Shown here: positions 1 through 9,391 of the stretch, piece by piece
Position numbering within the stretch: position 1 is the first letter of the stretch
How the letters are laid out: each line of letters starts with the position of its first letter
DNA from: Rhizobiaceae bacterium MnEN-MB40S
Lineage (GTDB): Bacteria > Pseudomonadota > Alphaproteobacteria > Rhizobiales > Rhizobiaceae
NCBI GenBank assembly: GCA_024343425.1
Contig: BRLC01000016.1
Span: 230,857-294,856, forward strand
Direction of reading: 5' to 3'
Length of the DNA stretch: 64,000 nt
The notes under the pieces: generated by a model
What the model saw: the letters and a program-made list of their open reading frames with translations, nothing else
What the model was told of the DNA's origin: nothing
Databases searched by the model: none
Program-made: the position numbers and the translations under genes

Positions 1-1940
1 ATGCCGTATCTATTGCGCACGTCATCAATTGTTTGAGGCTGTATCTCCGCCTTCCGGCGGGACTTGTCCGCATTCCGTGACGCCTGGCCGTTTGGACCAG
101 AGCCGTTTGCAGATCGTTCGACGGACGCGTCGTTCGGTTTCAATGCGTTCCAGTGCGGCGTTCTCGAACCGAATTCGGAATCAAAGGCATAGGAGAGCGT
201 TTGTTCGCGCGACTTGTCAGGCATGCCCTGGTTGTCGACGTCCATGAATTGAAATTCGCGCGTCGAAAGCTTGCCTGAAGTATCCTCCATCCAGCTTTCC
301 AGTCCCAATATGTCAAGCGAGCCTTTATCGTACTCTGCAAAATAGCGCCTGATGTCTTGAGCCGGGAAGCCCCGGTTGATCGCATTGCGGACGCCGTGCA
401 CTTTCTCGACTGCGATGAATTTCGGATAGAACGCGACTGCGCCGTTTGCGCAGACGCTCCATTTGCGCGCCATGGCGAGACACAGGCCCGCCATCGAACA
501 ATACTCTCCGCCTGCGTCACTCAACTCGCGGAATGTCCGCAGGGAACAGACAAACGGCCCCCAGAACGCCTCGCAGAGCTGATGCCAGTTCTCGGCGCCG
601 TATTTCGGCGGGTCCAGAAAATCGGTCGGTATCAGGATTTCGCCGGGTTCATCCGGCCTCGAGACAAAATAGCTTGCCGTGTTGTTCCACTTGCGGCTTT
701 GGGGCTTGCCCCACTTATCATAGCAGATGATGGCGCCCAGTCCGGCGACAACTTTCGTTTCAGGGCGCTGTGCGAGCAAATTGCAGGCTTCGTGAAAGGC
801 GAAGCGGTCCGGGATTTCCTCGCCCGCTCTGAGAAACACTACGATGTCTCGATCCGCGTCCGCTTCCTTGAAGAACGTTCCCAGGCGGCGCAGCGGCTCG
901 AGGGATTCACCTTGTGCGACTTCGTCAACCAGGTCTGTCAGGTAGTGCGCAAAGCCGGAATAATGTCTTGAAACGATCGCTGCAGCCGAGCGAGGCGCTG
1001 ACGTCAGCCTTTCGATGCTGGCCAGGGTCGGGCGGAGACGAAATGCATCGTCTCTCGCATCTATCACAAACAGAACTCTCGGAGGCGCGGCGCTGGTCTT
1101 CGAGGCTTTGGTGGGCGACGCGTGTTTGATGTTGTTTTTTGGTATCGAGGTCGTGGCGCGCAATCCCGTCGGATACTGAAATGCGTCGAAATCCTCTTCG
1201 TATTTTCTAGCTATCAGGCGTCGCAGATCCTGCGGAATCTGATCATGCGCCTCCGCCTGCTTGCGGGTGGAGTTCAGTCGCGTTGCTGGCTCGGCTTCAG
1301 TCCTGCCTGTTATCGTTTCGTGAACGATCCGCCAGTCCCGATCGAAACTCTCAAGCCTGCCTGTGAACTGGTAATCGATAACATCGATATGCATGGACCG
1401 TGCTTGGGGATACCAGTGGCGATCCATCTCGAAATAGTCCTGATCGCAAATGAAACGAACGAAATCTCCAAATTCGATTGCCTCATCGAGGTCCACCGAC
1501 GATGGGTGCCTGCCTGTCTTGTGCGCCAGAATCGCGGTCCGGTTCCTCTTGAATTCCTTCGTCGCGCCATCAACGAGATCGTAGCTCTCCAGACCCAGAG
1601 ACAAGATCCGGTTTTCATAAGCGGACACAAGACGGGCGTAGGGATTTCGGCAGAAATTGAAGCGAAACACGTCCGGCGATTGCAGCAATGTGGCCAGCTT
1701 CTGTTCGCTGGCCTGGAACAGCCCCTTCAGTCCGGTTGCCTTGCGGTTGTGGGGGCTTCCGTCAAAATGCTCGTGACCGTTTTCAATCAGCGCCAGATTA
1801 TGTTTTATCGACGAGCAGGCGTTTTTCGAGCATGCGCCGTAGAGATATCGATATTTCTCGGACCACAGAATATCATTTGCCACCAACCCTTCCCAGAAAT
1901 TCCTGTTCAGCAAATTTCTTACAGCTTCCGTATAAATCAT
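1..1940 (-). CDS. Sulfotransferase - glycosyltransferase-like fusion protein (partial, runs off the window)
   Basis: The reverse strand reads without a stop from an ATG at 1940 to the window edge, giving about 646 codons with the C-terminus missing. Residues 30-50 (YLYGACSKNACSSIKHNL) resemble the 5'-phosphosulfate-binding loop of carbohydrate sulfotransferases (Sulfotransfer_2). Residues 93-110 (FNFCRNPYARLVSAYENR) match the 3'-phosphate-binding motif of that family. From about residue 285 a second region (PRVLFVIDARDD, then IVVFLRAGEEIP) resembles a GT-A glycosyltransferase fold. The product probably transfers sulfate from PAPS to a surface glycan. Its start overlaps the stop of the upstream glycosyltransferase gene as ATGA, so the two are probably translationally coupled. 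The sulfotransferase call is firm. The role of the second region is inferred. Confidence 0.72.
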   Translation of the reverse strand, partial: MIYTEAVRNLLNRNFWEGLVANDILWSEKYRYLYGACSKNACSSIKHNLALIENGHEHFDGSPHNRKATGLKGLFQASEQKLATLLQSPDVFRFNFCRNPYARLVSAYENRILSLGLESYDLVDGATKEFKRNRTAILAHKTGRHPSSVDLDEAIEFGDFVRFICDQDYFEMDRHWYPQARSMHIDVIDYQFTGRLESFDRDWRIVHETITGRTEAEPATRLNSTRKQAEAHDQIPQDLRRLIARKYEEDFDAFQYPTGLRATTSIPKNNIKHASPTKASKTSAAPPRVLFVIDARDDAFRLRPTLASIERLTSAPRSAAAIVSRHYSGFAHYLTDLVDEVAQGESLEPLRRLGTFFKEADADRDIVVFLRAGEEIPDRFAFHEACNLLAQRPETKVVAGLGAIICYDKWGKPQSRKWNNTASYFVSRPDEPGEILIPTDFLDPPKYGAENWHQLCEAFWGPFVCSLRTFRELSDAGGEYCSMAGLCLAMARKWSVCANGAVAFYPKFIAVEKVHGVRNAINRGFPAQDIRRYFAEYDKGSLDILGLESWMEDTSGKLSTREFQFMDVDNQGMPDKSREQTLSYAFDSEFGSRTPHWNALKPNDASVERSANGSGPNGQASRNADKSRRKAEIQPQTIDDVRNRYG

Positions 1941-3634
1941 GTCCCAAACTGCTTGTTTCGTGGATGGTCGTCTTCACTGAAAATTCCGGAATCGACACTC
2001 TCGATTCGTTTGCCCAGAAACACCCAGGTTTTGCTGGAGGATTTCTCCATGCTTCTGATGTGAAACTGCCTTCTTTCTCGTTTCGACTTGTAGGCCGGGT
2101 TCGTATGGCGGTGGTGTTCGACGAAGAGCGCATTTGTGAATGCGACCGTTTTCTGTGATGCGGCGTTCCCGCGTTGCAGGCGAAGATAGAAATCCTCGTG
2201 TTCTCCTGAAATTTTCAGGTCGTCGTCCCAGCGCAGGCCTGTCTCGTCGAGAAAGGCGCGATCCATCAGGGCGAAATTGTTCACCGTGTCGGTGTAGTAG
2301 AAGTAGTGGATCTCATCGACATAATGATGTTCTTTCGCCAGATACTGTTGTGGGATGAAAATCTTCGTGTCCGGCAGGAGTTTATGATCGACGATTTTAT
2401 GGTCGAAGCTCGTGTAACGACGGTTTGTTAATTCACCGTCTTCGCCATAGTTGAAATTCTCGAACATGCCGCCGAGGATCTTGATTTCCGGATGGTCGTT
2501 CCAGATCGCCAGCGCCACATCCAGCCGCGTGCGTGGCGTCACGAGAAAATCGTCGTCACAAAGAAAAACGACGGGTTCGTCGGTGTTGTCGAGCAGAAGG
2601 TTTCGCGACGCTGAAAGCCCGTAATCCTCCGGCACGGGATAAAGATGCACGCCGGGCGAATTCTGCAGCACCTGAAAATCGGAGAGGTCATCGCCCTGGA
2701 CCGCGATGTGGATCGTGATCTCGGGCGGCAGATATCTTCGAACGGACGCCACGAACTGCTTGGTGGATTCCGGTCTCCGCAGGGTGGAGAAAACCAAAGC
2801 GATATCGCCATATCCCGCCGGATTTCTCGAGCTGGTCCGCGTCGGTGGACAGCTGTCTTTAGGCGTGTCCTTAGTGACGCTGCGCAGAATTGAACCAAGC
2901 ATCGTCGGCGACGCCAGCAACTGTTGCTCGGTCATGCCTTTCAGACTGTTCGGAAACAGGTTGTTGTAGAGCATCACGGTGTGGCAGGCATCGAGTTTGG
3001 GGCGTGTCGATCCGTTGTAGTCGATGAGCAGAAACTTCTCGTGATCCTGGAAGCCGAGCGGGTGGTAGAGCGCTTCGTCCAGCGGTTCGAAATCCGTCGC
3101 CGGGTGGTTCTGAATAACGCGGGTGAGCATTGTTGTGCCGAGCTCGATCCAGTCATACGTCGCGCCGGACGTCTGTTTGTCCGCCACCAGCCTGACTTGC
3201 TCGTCGGCATATGCGCTGATGATGTTTCCGCCAGGCGCCGAACCAATGAGGTTGTTTGCATAGAAAACGCCTTTGCGGCCGCTCTTCCCGATTGCAAAAA
3301 ATTGCTTTCGTCCGAGGATCTCGAAGAGATGATCGAGCGGTCCAAGCACAATGCAATCGGAGTCGATCCATATTCCGCCATGCGTTTTGAGTATCTGCAC
3401 GCGTATGATGTCGGCTTTCAGCGCGAGCGAAGGTTCGACGGCGTTCTTCGGAACGAGATTGTCGATGGCAACGGTCAGCGGAGGCAGATACTGGCTCAGG
3501 TTTTCCGGAGAAAGCACCACGAAAAGACAATCCGGATTGGTCTTGCGAATCGTCTCGTGGCAAAGATTTATGTATCCGGGCGTATGCTTGCCGGTCTTGT
3601 TTTCCCAATAGGTCCAGATAGTTCTGCGGTTCAT
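1937..3634 (-). CDS. Two-domain glycosyltransferase (GT32/capsular-type plus GT-A-like domain)
   Basis: This predicted 565-residue cytoplasmic protein has two sugar-transfer modules. Residues 1-235 begin RRTIWTYWENK and carry THGGIWIDSDCIV (DSD at 91-93), the DXD signature of OCH1/capsular-polysaccharide transferases. Residues 272-540 start with a FSTLRRPEST strand and contain EDYGLSASRNLLLDN and FLCDDDF (about 358-363), like GalNAc/GlcNAc-type GT-A enzymes. The reading frame is open up to 3952, but the family N-terminus fits the ATG at 3634, leaving 230 bases for promoters shared with the divergent sulfatase. The 3' end overlaps the sulfotransferase gene by four bases. It likely builds a capsule, O-antigen or exopolysaccharide that the neighbour sulfates. 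Sugar specificity cannot be read from the sequence. Confidence 0.75.
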   Translation of the reverse strand: MNRRTIWTYWENKTGKHTPGYINLCHETIRKTNPDCLFVVLSPENLSQYLPPLTVAIDNLVPKNAVEPSLALKADIIRVQILKTHGGIWIDSDCIVLGPLDHLFEILGRKQFFAIGKSGRKGVFYANNLIGSAPGGNIISAYADEQVRLVADKQTSGATYDWIELGTTMLTRVIQNHPATDFEPLDEALYHPLGFQDHEKFLLIDYNGSTRPKLDACHTVMLYNNLFPNSLKGMTEQQLLASPTMLGSILRSVTKDTPKDSCPPTRTSSRNPAGYGDIALVFSTLRRPESTKQFVASVRRYLPPEITIHIAVQGDDLSDFQVLQNSPGVHLYPVPEDYGLSASRNLLLDNTDEPVVFLCDDDFLVTPRTRLDVALAIWNDHPEIKILGGMFENFNYGEDGELTNRRYTSFDHKIVDHKLLPDTKIFIPQQYLAKEHHYVDEIHYFYYTDTVNNFALMDRAFLDETGLRWDDDLKISGEHEDFYLRLQRGNAASQKTVAFTNALFVEHHRHTNPAYKSKRERRQFHIRSMEKSSSKTWVFLGKRIESVDSGIFSEDDHPRNKQFGT

Positions 3635-3863
3635 CGGCTGTGCTGGTAATCGATTTGAACGTTTGAAATATGCTTTGCAAAAATGTGATCCGGTCATTGG
3701 CGACGCGGAAAAACCAGGTGTGTTGTCGTCTTCCGAGGTCGGTGCGCATCGGGTTTTCAATTCACCGAAGACGACGCCTCGCATAATGCGACTTTGTGTT
3801 GCATATTGATTCTGTTTTCGCAACCTTTGAGCGTTGTCACTGTATGTTTGGGAATGGAATTTC

Positions 3864-5264
3864 ATGCGTTGTTTTTTGCCAGGCTTCATTGTCGGAATAT
3901 GCGCCTTGCTGTTGTCCGCCGGGCTCGCCCTTGCGCAGACGTCCCGCGTCAATATTGTGTTAATGCTATCCGACGATCAAAGCTATCCGGATCTTGAGAC
4001 CTACGGAAATCCGAATCTCGATACGCCGTCTCTGGACGAACTTGCGCGCCAGGGGCATCTGTTCACGAGGGCCTACGTAACCGCGCCGCAATGCGTCCAG
4101 TCGCGGGCGTCGATTGCGACCGGCCTCTGGCCGCTCTCGACGGGCGTCATGCGCTTTTCCGCAGCGCTTGCCGAAGAAACGACGACCGTCTTCGACATCC
4201 TCAAGAGAGGCGGTTACTTCGTCGGCATGGTCGGACGCGGGCATCATCTCAATGGCACGCGGGTGAAAGATGACGGCCGCCTCGGTCCGCTTGGCGATAC
4301 GTTCTCGCGCCGGCTGGATTATCTGTCGGTTCGACCGGAGGCTTCAGCCGATCTTGTTTCGGAATTTCTCGCCGCGCGTCCCGTGGACCGGCCGTTCTTC
4401 CTGCAGATCGGTTTTTCGGATCCTCACAGACCATCGACGGCCACGCCATTCGAACCGGATCCTGATACGATCTCCTTGCCGCCCGGAGTTCCGGATTCCG
4501 CAATCGTCCGCCGTTCGCTGTCAAGCTACTACGGAGAGGTCAATCGGCTGGACGTAACAGTTGGCCAAATCATGGACGTGCTTGGCGATTCGGAACTCCT
4601 GGACAACACCGCCATCATATTCATGGGCGACAACGGCGCCGCCGTGTACCGGGGCAAGGGCACGCTCTACGAAAAGGGAATACACGTTCCCCTGATTGTC
4701 CGCCTGGCGGGCGGCGAGGGCGGCGGCGACGTGCACGATGCGCTGGTGTCCGGTGTCGATCTCATGCCGACCATCCTCGATCTTGCGGGGGCGCCCGCGC
4801 CTGAAGGCCTTGATGGCGCCAGTCTGTTGGACGGCGCAAATGCGATACCCCCGGACCGCGCTGTTTTTGCCGTGCGGGGCTCCCACGGAACTGGTCTGGC
4901 GGGCAAGAACGCCATTGCTTTTGATCTGGGAAGAGCGATCATCTCCGGTCGTTACAAGCTCATCTACAACGCTATTCCCCGCTATCCTTATGGGCAGACC
5001 GATATTCCATGGAAAGAGGAAAAGGCGCTGATCGAAGAGATCGGCGTCAAGCGCCTGAGGAATGAATTCGGTGTATATTACGGTGGAGCACGGCCGATGT
5101 TCGAACTGTTCGACCTGGCGGAGGACCCGGGTGAACTGCATAATCTCTTCGGAGTCGAAAGTCACAGAAACACACGGAACAGGCTTTTGACCGAGCTCTC
5201 AGCCTGGATGGAAACGGAAAACGATTTCGTCCCGATACCCTATCCCGGCCTGGTCAACAAATGA
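3864..5264 (+). CDS. Secreted sulfatase with variant CVQSR active-site motif
   Basis: This 466-residue type I sulfatase has a signal peptide (residues 1-24, ending SAGLALAQ) and so acts outside the cytoplasm. Metal-binding Asp37-Asp38 (LMLSDDQS) and FMGDNG are present. The nucleophile region reads APQCVQSRASIATG, with Cys77 as the candidate formylglycine precursor; the usual CxPSR core has Gln in place of Pro. ATG 3864 is preferred over an upstream TTG at 3834 because it places the signal peptide at the N-terminus, and GGAATGGAA lies just ahead of it. The gene is divergent from the glycosyltransferase/sulfotransferase pair, so the substrate may be a sulfated surface or environmental polysaccharide. 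No formylglycine-generating enzyme gene is in the window. Confidence 0.85.
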   Translation: MRCFLPGFIVGICALLLSAGLALAQTSRVNIVLMLSDDQSYPDLETYGNPNLDTPSLDELARQGHLFTRAYVTAPQCVQSRASIATGLWPLSTGVMRFSAALAEETTTVFDILKRGGYFVGMVGRGHHLNGTRVKDDGRLGPLGDTFSRRLDYLSVRPEASADLVSEFLAARPVDRPFFLQIGFSDPHRPSTATPFEPDPDTISLPPGVPDSAIVRRSLSSYYGEVNRLDVTVGQIMDVLGDSELLDNTAIIFMGDNGAAVYRGKGTLYEKGIHVPLIVRLAGGEGGGDVHDALVSGVDLMPTILDLAGAPAPEGLDGASLLDGANAIPPDRAVFAVRGSHGTGLAGKNAIAFDLGRAIISGRYKLIYNAIPRYPYGQTDIPWKEEKALIEEIGVKRLRNEFGVYYGGARPMFELFDLAEDPGELHNLFGVESHRNTRNRLLTELSAWMETENDFVPIPYPGLVNK

Positions 5265-5275
5265 CGGGGAGAACC

Positions 5276-6007
5276 TCAATGCCGAATAACAAGTCCGAGG
5301 CCTGCGACTAGCAGCATCGTCCAGACAACGTGCAAGACTGTCTGCGCAGACACTCTGCCTCGTAACGCGTTCCCGATAAACAGCCCGAAAAGCATGCACG
5401 GGAAAAGACAAGCAATAAGGGTCAGCATTGCGCCGCGGAAGTAATAGCCTTCGAAAACGAACCACGAAAAACGGCAAAGGCCAACCGTCATCACGAAGAT
5501 GCTGATCGAGGCGCGAAAAGCGGCCAGATCAGCAAGGCGTCGGGACAGATATATGGAATAGATGGGGCCTCCGGTGCCAAACAGAGCCGTGAACACGCCT
5601 CCGCTCAGTCCGGCCACGATTGCCCAGCGGCTAGATACGATCGGCGCTGATCCGCGATTGAGGAAGCACCATGCGGAATAGCTGATGAGGAACACACCGA
5701 GTGTAAGCCGCAGGAGATATTCCGGCGCATAGCTGAAAACGACCAATCCCGCAGCAATCCCGATTGCGGAATACGGCAACAACCGCGCAAGCTCTCCGAG
5801 CGCCGCCGACTTTCGGCTGCGTACACCGACGAGCAGGCCGGCGACTATGTCGAAAATCTGCATGACCGGCGAAGCGACCGTTATCGGCTGAAAGAACAGC
5901 AGCAGGGGCAGACCGGTGATGGTGGAGCCAAATCCGGTCAGTCCGTAGATCGCATAAGCGAGGACAAGGATCGGCGCGGCCCAAAGCAGCCCGTCAGGCA
6001 GGCTCAT
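5276..6007 (-). CDS. TauE/SafE family sulfite/organosulfonate exporter-like permease
   Basis: This 243-residue inner-membrane protein has about seven to eight hydrophobic segments. Near the N-terminus it carries the glycine-rich YGLTGFGSTITGLPLLLFF motif of TauE/SafE permeases, and the second repeat contains GLSGGVFTALFGTGGPIYSIYL. The family exports sulfite, sulfoacetate and related anions by facilitated diffusion; the substrate here is unknown. The gene is last in a minus-strand operon and its ATG lies inside the 3' end of the acyl-CoA synthetase gene (14-base overlap), which indicates translational coupling. It could instead export an organic acid linked to that operon. Family assignment is secure; a role in sulfate metabolism is only suggested by the sulfatase next door. 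Confidence 0.85.
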   Translation of the reverse strand: MSLPDGLLWAAPILVLAYAIYGLTGFGSTITGLPLLLFFQPITVASPVMQIFDIVAGLLVGVRSRKSAALGELARLLPYSAIGIAAGLVVFSYAPEYLLRLTLGVFLISYSAWCFLNRGSAPIVSSRWAIVAGLSGGVFTALFGTGGPIYSIYLSRRLADLAAFRASISIFVMTVGLCRFSWFVFEGYYFRGAMLTLIACLFPCMLFGLFIGNALRGRVSAQTVLHVVWTMLLVAGLGLVIRH

Positions 6008-8141
6008 CTATCCTGGCGTCCGACATTGAAGCGTGGCGATCCTCGAAAATCATGACGCAGTCGACGACGCTCGGTCCGTCTTCGCCGACCAGGACCGGAT
6101 TGAGATCCAGTTCGGAAAGGCGAGGCTCCATGGAGCTTGCCCAGTGCGACAGACGCGAGAGCAAGGCGGCGATCGCTTCCCGGTCAACCGCCGGTTTGCC
6201 GCGCACCCCGTCAAGGATCGCGCTCATCCTCAACTCGTCCAGCATGGCTTTCGCCTCATCCTGATCGAAGGGAGCCCTGCGAAAGGTGACGTCCTTGAGC
6301 ACTTCCACCAGAATGCCGCCAAAACCAACCATGACGATCATGCCGAAGACCGGGTCTCGCTGAACGCCGACAACCAGTTCGACGTGGCCGCCTGACATTT
6401 CCTGAACCAGCACGCCAGACAGCCTCGCCTGAGGCATGTGACTGCGCATGCGCTCGACCAGCATTCGAAATCCAGCCCGGACTGCGTCCTCGTCGTTGAC
6501 GTTGAGAATGACGCCGTCGACTTCGGTCTTGTGCGGGATGTCGGGCGATTCGATCTTCAAAGCCACCGGACCGCCATTGGACCGCCAGAGGGAAACGGCG
6601 CTGTCCTCGCTTTCGGCAAGCGCAGCTTTCGCCATGGGCACTCCTGCCTCGCGCAGCCAGTCCGAAGCCTCGACGCTGGGCTGCATGCCGGGACCGGTCG
6701 AACCATCAGGAGCTGCGCTGAACGCGCTGACGGCGAGATCTTCGCCCGGCGGTTTCAGCATTCCATAACGCGAGAGGGCGGCTGCGGCTTCCACGGCGCG
6801 CTCGCCTGCGGGATAAACGGGAATTTCCATGGCGCGCAGTCCCTTGATGGCCGCCTCGGGCGCCGCGACCCAGCACACCAGGAAAGGCTTCTGCGTGCGT
6901 TCCTGTATTTCCCTGAAGATATCAAGCAACGCGTCGACATGGGCTGTCATCAACTGCAGCCAGACGATGGCGACGTCGATGGCGGGGTCATCGAGAAGCG
7001 CGACCACGGATTCGGTCAGCAATTCCGGTCGCGCGACGAACTGGCCGGTCACGTCCACCGGGTTTCCGGCGGCGCCGAAAGCCGGCATGACCTCGCCCAG
7101 CCTTGCCTGCGTGTTCACGCCGAGCTCGGGCACTGCGAGCCCGACTTCCTCCGCGCGATCCGCCATCATGACGCCGGCGCCTCCGGACTGTGTCGCAATG
7201 CCGAGACCATTGCCCGAAGCGCGTCGCGGTTGGCAGAACACCTCCATCATGTCGAGCATCTGTTCTTCATTGCGGGCCCGCAGCACGCCGTACTGCCTGA
7301 CGACCGCGTCAAAGACCGCGTCCGACACAGCCAGCGCGCCGGTATGCGAAGCGGCGGCGCGCGCGCCGGATTCCATGCGGCCCACCTTGGTCAGGATGAG
7401 CGGCTTGCCGAGATCGCGGCATTTTCGCGCTAGCCTGATGAGCGACTCGCCGTCGCTCAATCCTTCAAGGTAGCCGGCGGCCACCTTGATGCGCGGGTCT
7501 TCCACGAGCGCCATCATCAGTTCGGCGAAATCGAGATCAGCCTGGTTTCCTGTGTTGAGAAAATATCCGAGCCCCAGGCCGCGCTGACGAATCAGCGCTG
7601 CGATCGCGGTGCCGAACGCACCCGACTGCGTGACGAAGGCGATCGGTCCTGCTCCCGTCTCCCCGTCGGCATATTGACTGAAGGTCGCGTAGACATTTTC
7701 AAACGCATTGACGAATCCAAGGCAATTGGGACCAAGCAGGATGACCCGGGCGGCCTCTGCCGTCTCCGCGAGTTCTTTCTCGAGGGCCTTTCCCGCCTCT
7801 CCCATTTCTCCGAAACCGGAACTGAAAATGACGGCGGCGCGAATGCCTTTCCCGCCGAGCTGGCGCACGCAGTCGCATACCTGCGCGGCGGGCAATGCGA
7901 TGATCGCGAGATCCGCGATCTCCGGCAGGGCGTCCACGCTCGGGTAGCAGGTCAGGTCTGCGATTTCTTCGTATTTGGGATTCACCGGCATGATGCGGCC
8001 GGCATATCCCTTCTCGATGAGATGTTTCAGCGGGCGTCCGTTCACCTTGCCGAAATTTTCCGAGGCGCCGATGACAGCGATGGATTTCGGATTGATCAGC
8101 CGGTTAATGATTTCGGTTCGGTCAGGGTTTGCATAGGTCAT
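5994..8141 (-). CDS. ADP-forming acyl-CoA synthetase (acetate--CoA ligase family)
   Basis: This 715-residue fused acyl-CoA synthetase (ADP-forming) has, in order, a CoA-binding Rossmann domain (about 10-105, KSIAVIGASENFGKVNGR), two succinyl-CoA-ligase-like domains (about 150-460) and an ATP-grasp domain (about 490-705, KIESPDIPHKTEVDGV and VQEMSGGHVELVVGV). His266 in AASHTGALA is the candidate phospho-histidine. The enzyme couples a carboxylic acid, CoA and ATP to an acyl-CoA, ADP and phosphate. It lies 11 bases after an acyl-CoA dehydrogenase gene and overlaps the permease gene, so it most likely activates the acid that the operon degrades. The acid cannot be named from sequence. Confidence 0.87.
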   Translation of the reverse strand: MTYANPDRTEIINRLINPKSIAVIGASENFGKVNGRPLKHLIEKGYAGRIMPVNPKYEEIADLTCYPSVDALPEIADLAIIALPAAQVCDCVRQLGGKGIRAAVIFSSGFGEMGEAGKALEKELAETAEAARVILLGPNCLGFVNAFENVYATFSQYADGETGAGPIAFVTQSGAFGTAIAALIRQRGLGLGYFLNTGNQADLDFAELMMALVEDPRIKVAAGYLEGLSDGESLIRLARKCRDLGKPLILTKVGRMESGARAAASHTGALAVSDAVFDAVVRQYGVLRARNEEQMLDMMEVFCQPRRASGNGLGIATQSGGAGVMMADRAEEVGLAVPELGVNTQARLGEVMPAFGAAGNPVDVTGQFVARPELLTESVVALLDDPAIDVAIVWLQLMTAHVDALLDIFREIQERTQKPFLVCWVAAPEAAIKGLRAMEIPVYPAGERAVEAAAALSRYGMLKPPGEDLAVSAFSAAPDGSTGPGMQPSVEASDWLREAGVPMAKAALAESEDSAVSLWRSNGGPVALKIESPDIPHKTEVDGVILNVNDEDAVRAGFRMLVERMRSHMPQARLSGVLVQEMSGGHVELVVGVQRDPVFGMIVMVGFGGILVEVLKDVTFRRAPFDQDEAKAMLDELRMSAILDGVRGKPAVDREAIAALLSRLSHWASSMEPRLSELDLNPVLVGEDGPSVVDCVMIFEDRHASMSDARIDEPA

Positions 8142-8152
8142 CTATTGTGATC

Positions 8153-9370
8153 TCAAAATGCCGAAATTTCGGTCTGGGCGCGTCCGAGAACGAGCGCATG
8201 GATGTCGTGCGTGCCCTCCAGCGTATTGACGGTTTCCATGTTCATCATGTGCCGGATCACGTGATACTCGTCGGAAATGCCGTTTCCGCCGTGAATGTCG
8301 CGGGCAAGGCGCGCGATCTCGAGCGCCTTTCCGGCGTTGTTGCGCTTGAGCAGCGAAACCATTTCCGGGCTGGCCTTGCCTTCGTCGCGCAGGCGGCTCA
8401 GGTGAATGCAGGAGACGAGGGCGAGCGTTATCTCGGTCTGCATGTCCGCCAGCTTCTTCTGGATGAGCTGGTTCGCCGCAAGCGGCTTGCCGAACTGCTT
8501 GCGATCCATCGCATACTGGCGCGAAGCGTGCCAGCAGAATTCGGCGGCGCCGATTGCTCCCCAGCAGATGCCGAAGCGGGCGTTGTTGAGGCACCCGAAG
8601 GGCGCTCCGACGCCGCGTGCGCCCGGCAACCGGTTTTCCTCAGGGACGAAGACATCGTCCATGTGGATCTGGCCCGTCGGCGACGCGCGCACTGAAAACT
8701 TGCCTTCGATCTTGCTGGTCGCAAGCCCTTCCATGCCTCTCTCGAGGATAAAACCACGAACGACTCCCTCGTCGTCCTTCGCCCAAACGATCATCACATC
8801 GGCGATGGGAGCGTGGGTGATCCATGTCTTGGCGCCTGTCAGTCGATAGCCCCCGTCGACCTTGCGAGCGCGTGTTTTCATGCCGCCCGGGTCTGATCCG
8901 TGATCGGGTTCGGTAAGGCCGAAACAACCCAGTTTCTCCGCCCGCGCCATCGGCGGCAGATAGGTCTCGCGCTGGCTCTGAGACCCGTAAAGATAGATCG
9001 GCAGCATGCTGAGCGTGCTCTGCACGCCGAGGGCGGAGCGGAAACAGGTGTCGACCCGCTCGAATTCGCGGGCGATGAGGCCGTAGGCCACGTAGCTGAT
9101 CCCGGCGCAACCAAAGCCTTCGATGGTCGCTCCCAGAAATCCGAGTTCGGCGAGTTCCTGCATGACCTCGACATCGAAAGTCTCGTGCCGGTTTGCGTCG
9201 AGAATGCGCGGCATCAGCCGCTCCTGCGCATAGTCGCGCGCGGAATCCCGGATCAATATTTCTTCCGACGTCAGCAGGTGCTCGACCAGGAATGGATCAT
9301 CCCACGAAAATTGCGCGCCCTTCATCCGCGCCCGGTCAAGGACATCGGTCGCTGGTTCCAGATTGGTCAT
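8153..9370 (-). CDS. gcdH: Acyl-CoA dehydrogenase, glutaryl-CoA dehydrogenase-like
   Basis: This 405-residue flavoprotein of the acyl-CoA dehydrogenase superfamily resembles glutaryl-CoA dehydrogenase throughout: [10 protein letters not shown] (Arg111 at the position that binds the distal carboxylate in GCDH), [19 protein letters not shown] for flavin binding, and [15 protein letters not shown] with the catalytic base Glu385. GCDH oxidises and decarboxylates glutaryl-CoA to crotonyl-CoA and passes electrons to ETF. The next enzyme needed, an enoyl-CoA hydratase, is the preceding gene in the operon (21-base gap). The dicarboxyl-CoA substrate is inferred from Arg111 and overall resemblance. A related non-decarboxylating dehydrogenase for another diacid is the main alternative. 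Confidence 0.83.
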   Translation of the reverse strand: MTNLEPATDVLDRARMKGAQFSWDDPFLVEHLLTSEEILIRDSARDYAQERLMPRILDANRHETFDVEVMQELAELGFLGATIEGFGCAGISYVAYGLIAREFERVDTCFRSALGVQSTLSMLPIYLYGSQSQRETYLPPMARAEKLGCFGLTEPDHGSDPGGMKTRARKVDGGYRLTGAKTWITHAPIADVMIVWAKDDEGVVRGFILERGMEGLATSKIEGKFSVRASPTGQIHMDDVFVPEENRLPGARGVGAPFGCLNNARFGICWGAIGAAEFCWHASRQYAMDRKQFGKPLAANQLIQKKLADMQTEITLALVSCIHLSRLRDEGKASPEMVSLLKRNNAGKALEIARLARDIHGGNGISDEYHVIRHMMNMETVNTLEGTHDIHALVLGRAQTEISAF

Positions 9371-9391
9371 TTTTTCTCCTCCCGCCCTCGA

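Noticed and set aside
1122..2063. A 313-codon open frame on the plus strand opposite the sulfotransferase
   Set aside because: It is antisense to a better supported coding frame with clear sulfotransferase motifs, and its translation has no family features or plausible ribosome site.
3635..3952. N-terminal extension of the glycosyltransferase frame up to 3952
   Set aside because: The extra 106 residues are basic and unlike the family, and would overlap the divergent sulfatase signal-peptide region. The ATG at 3634 starts directly at the conserved strand.
6438..7433. A 331-codon plus-strand frame opposite the acyl-CoA synthetase
   Set aside because: His-, Arg- and Asp-rich antisense translation typical of a GC-rich shadow frame. 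The minus-strand gene has complete domains.
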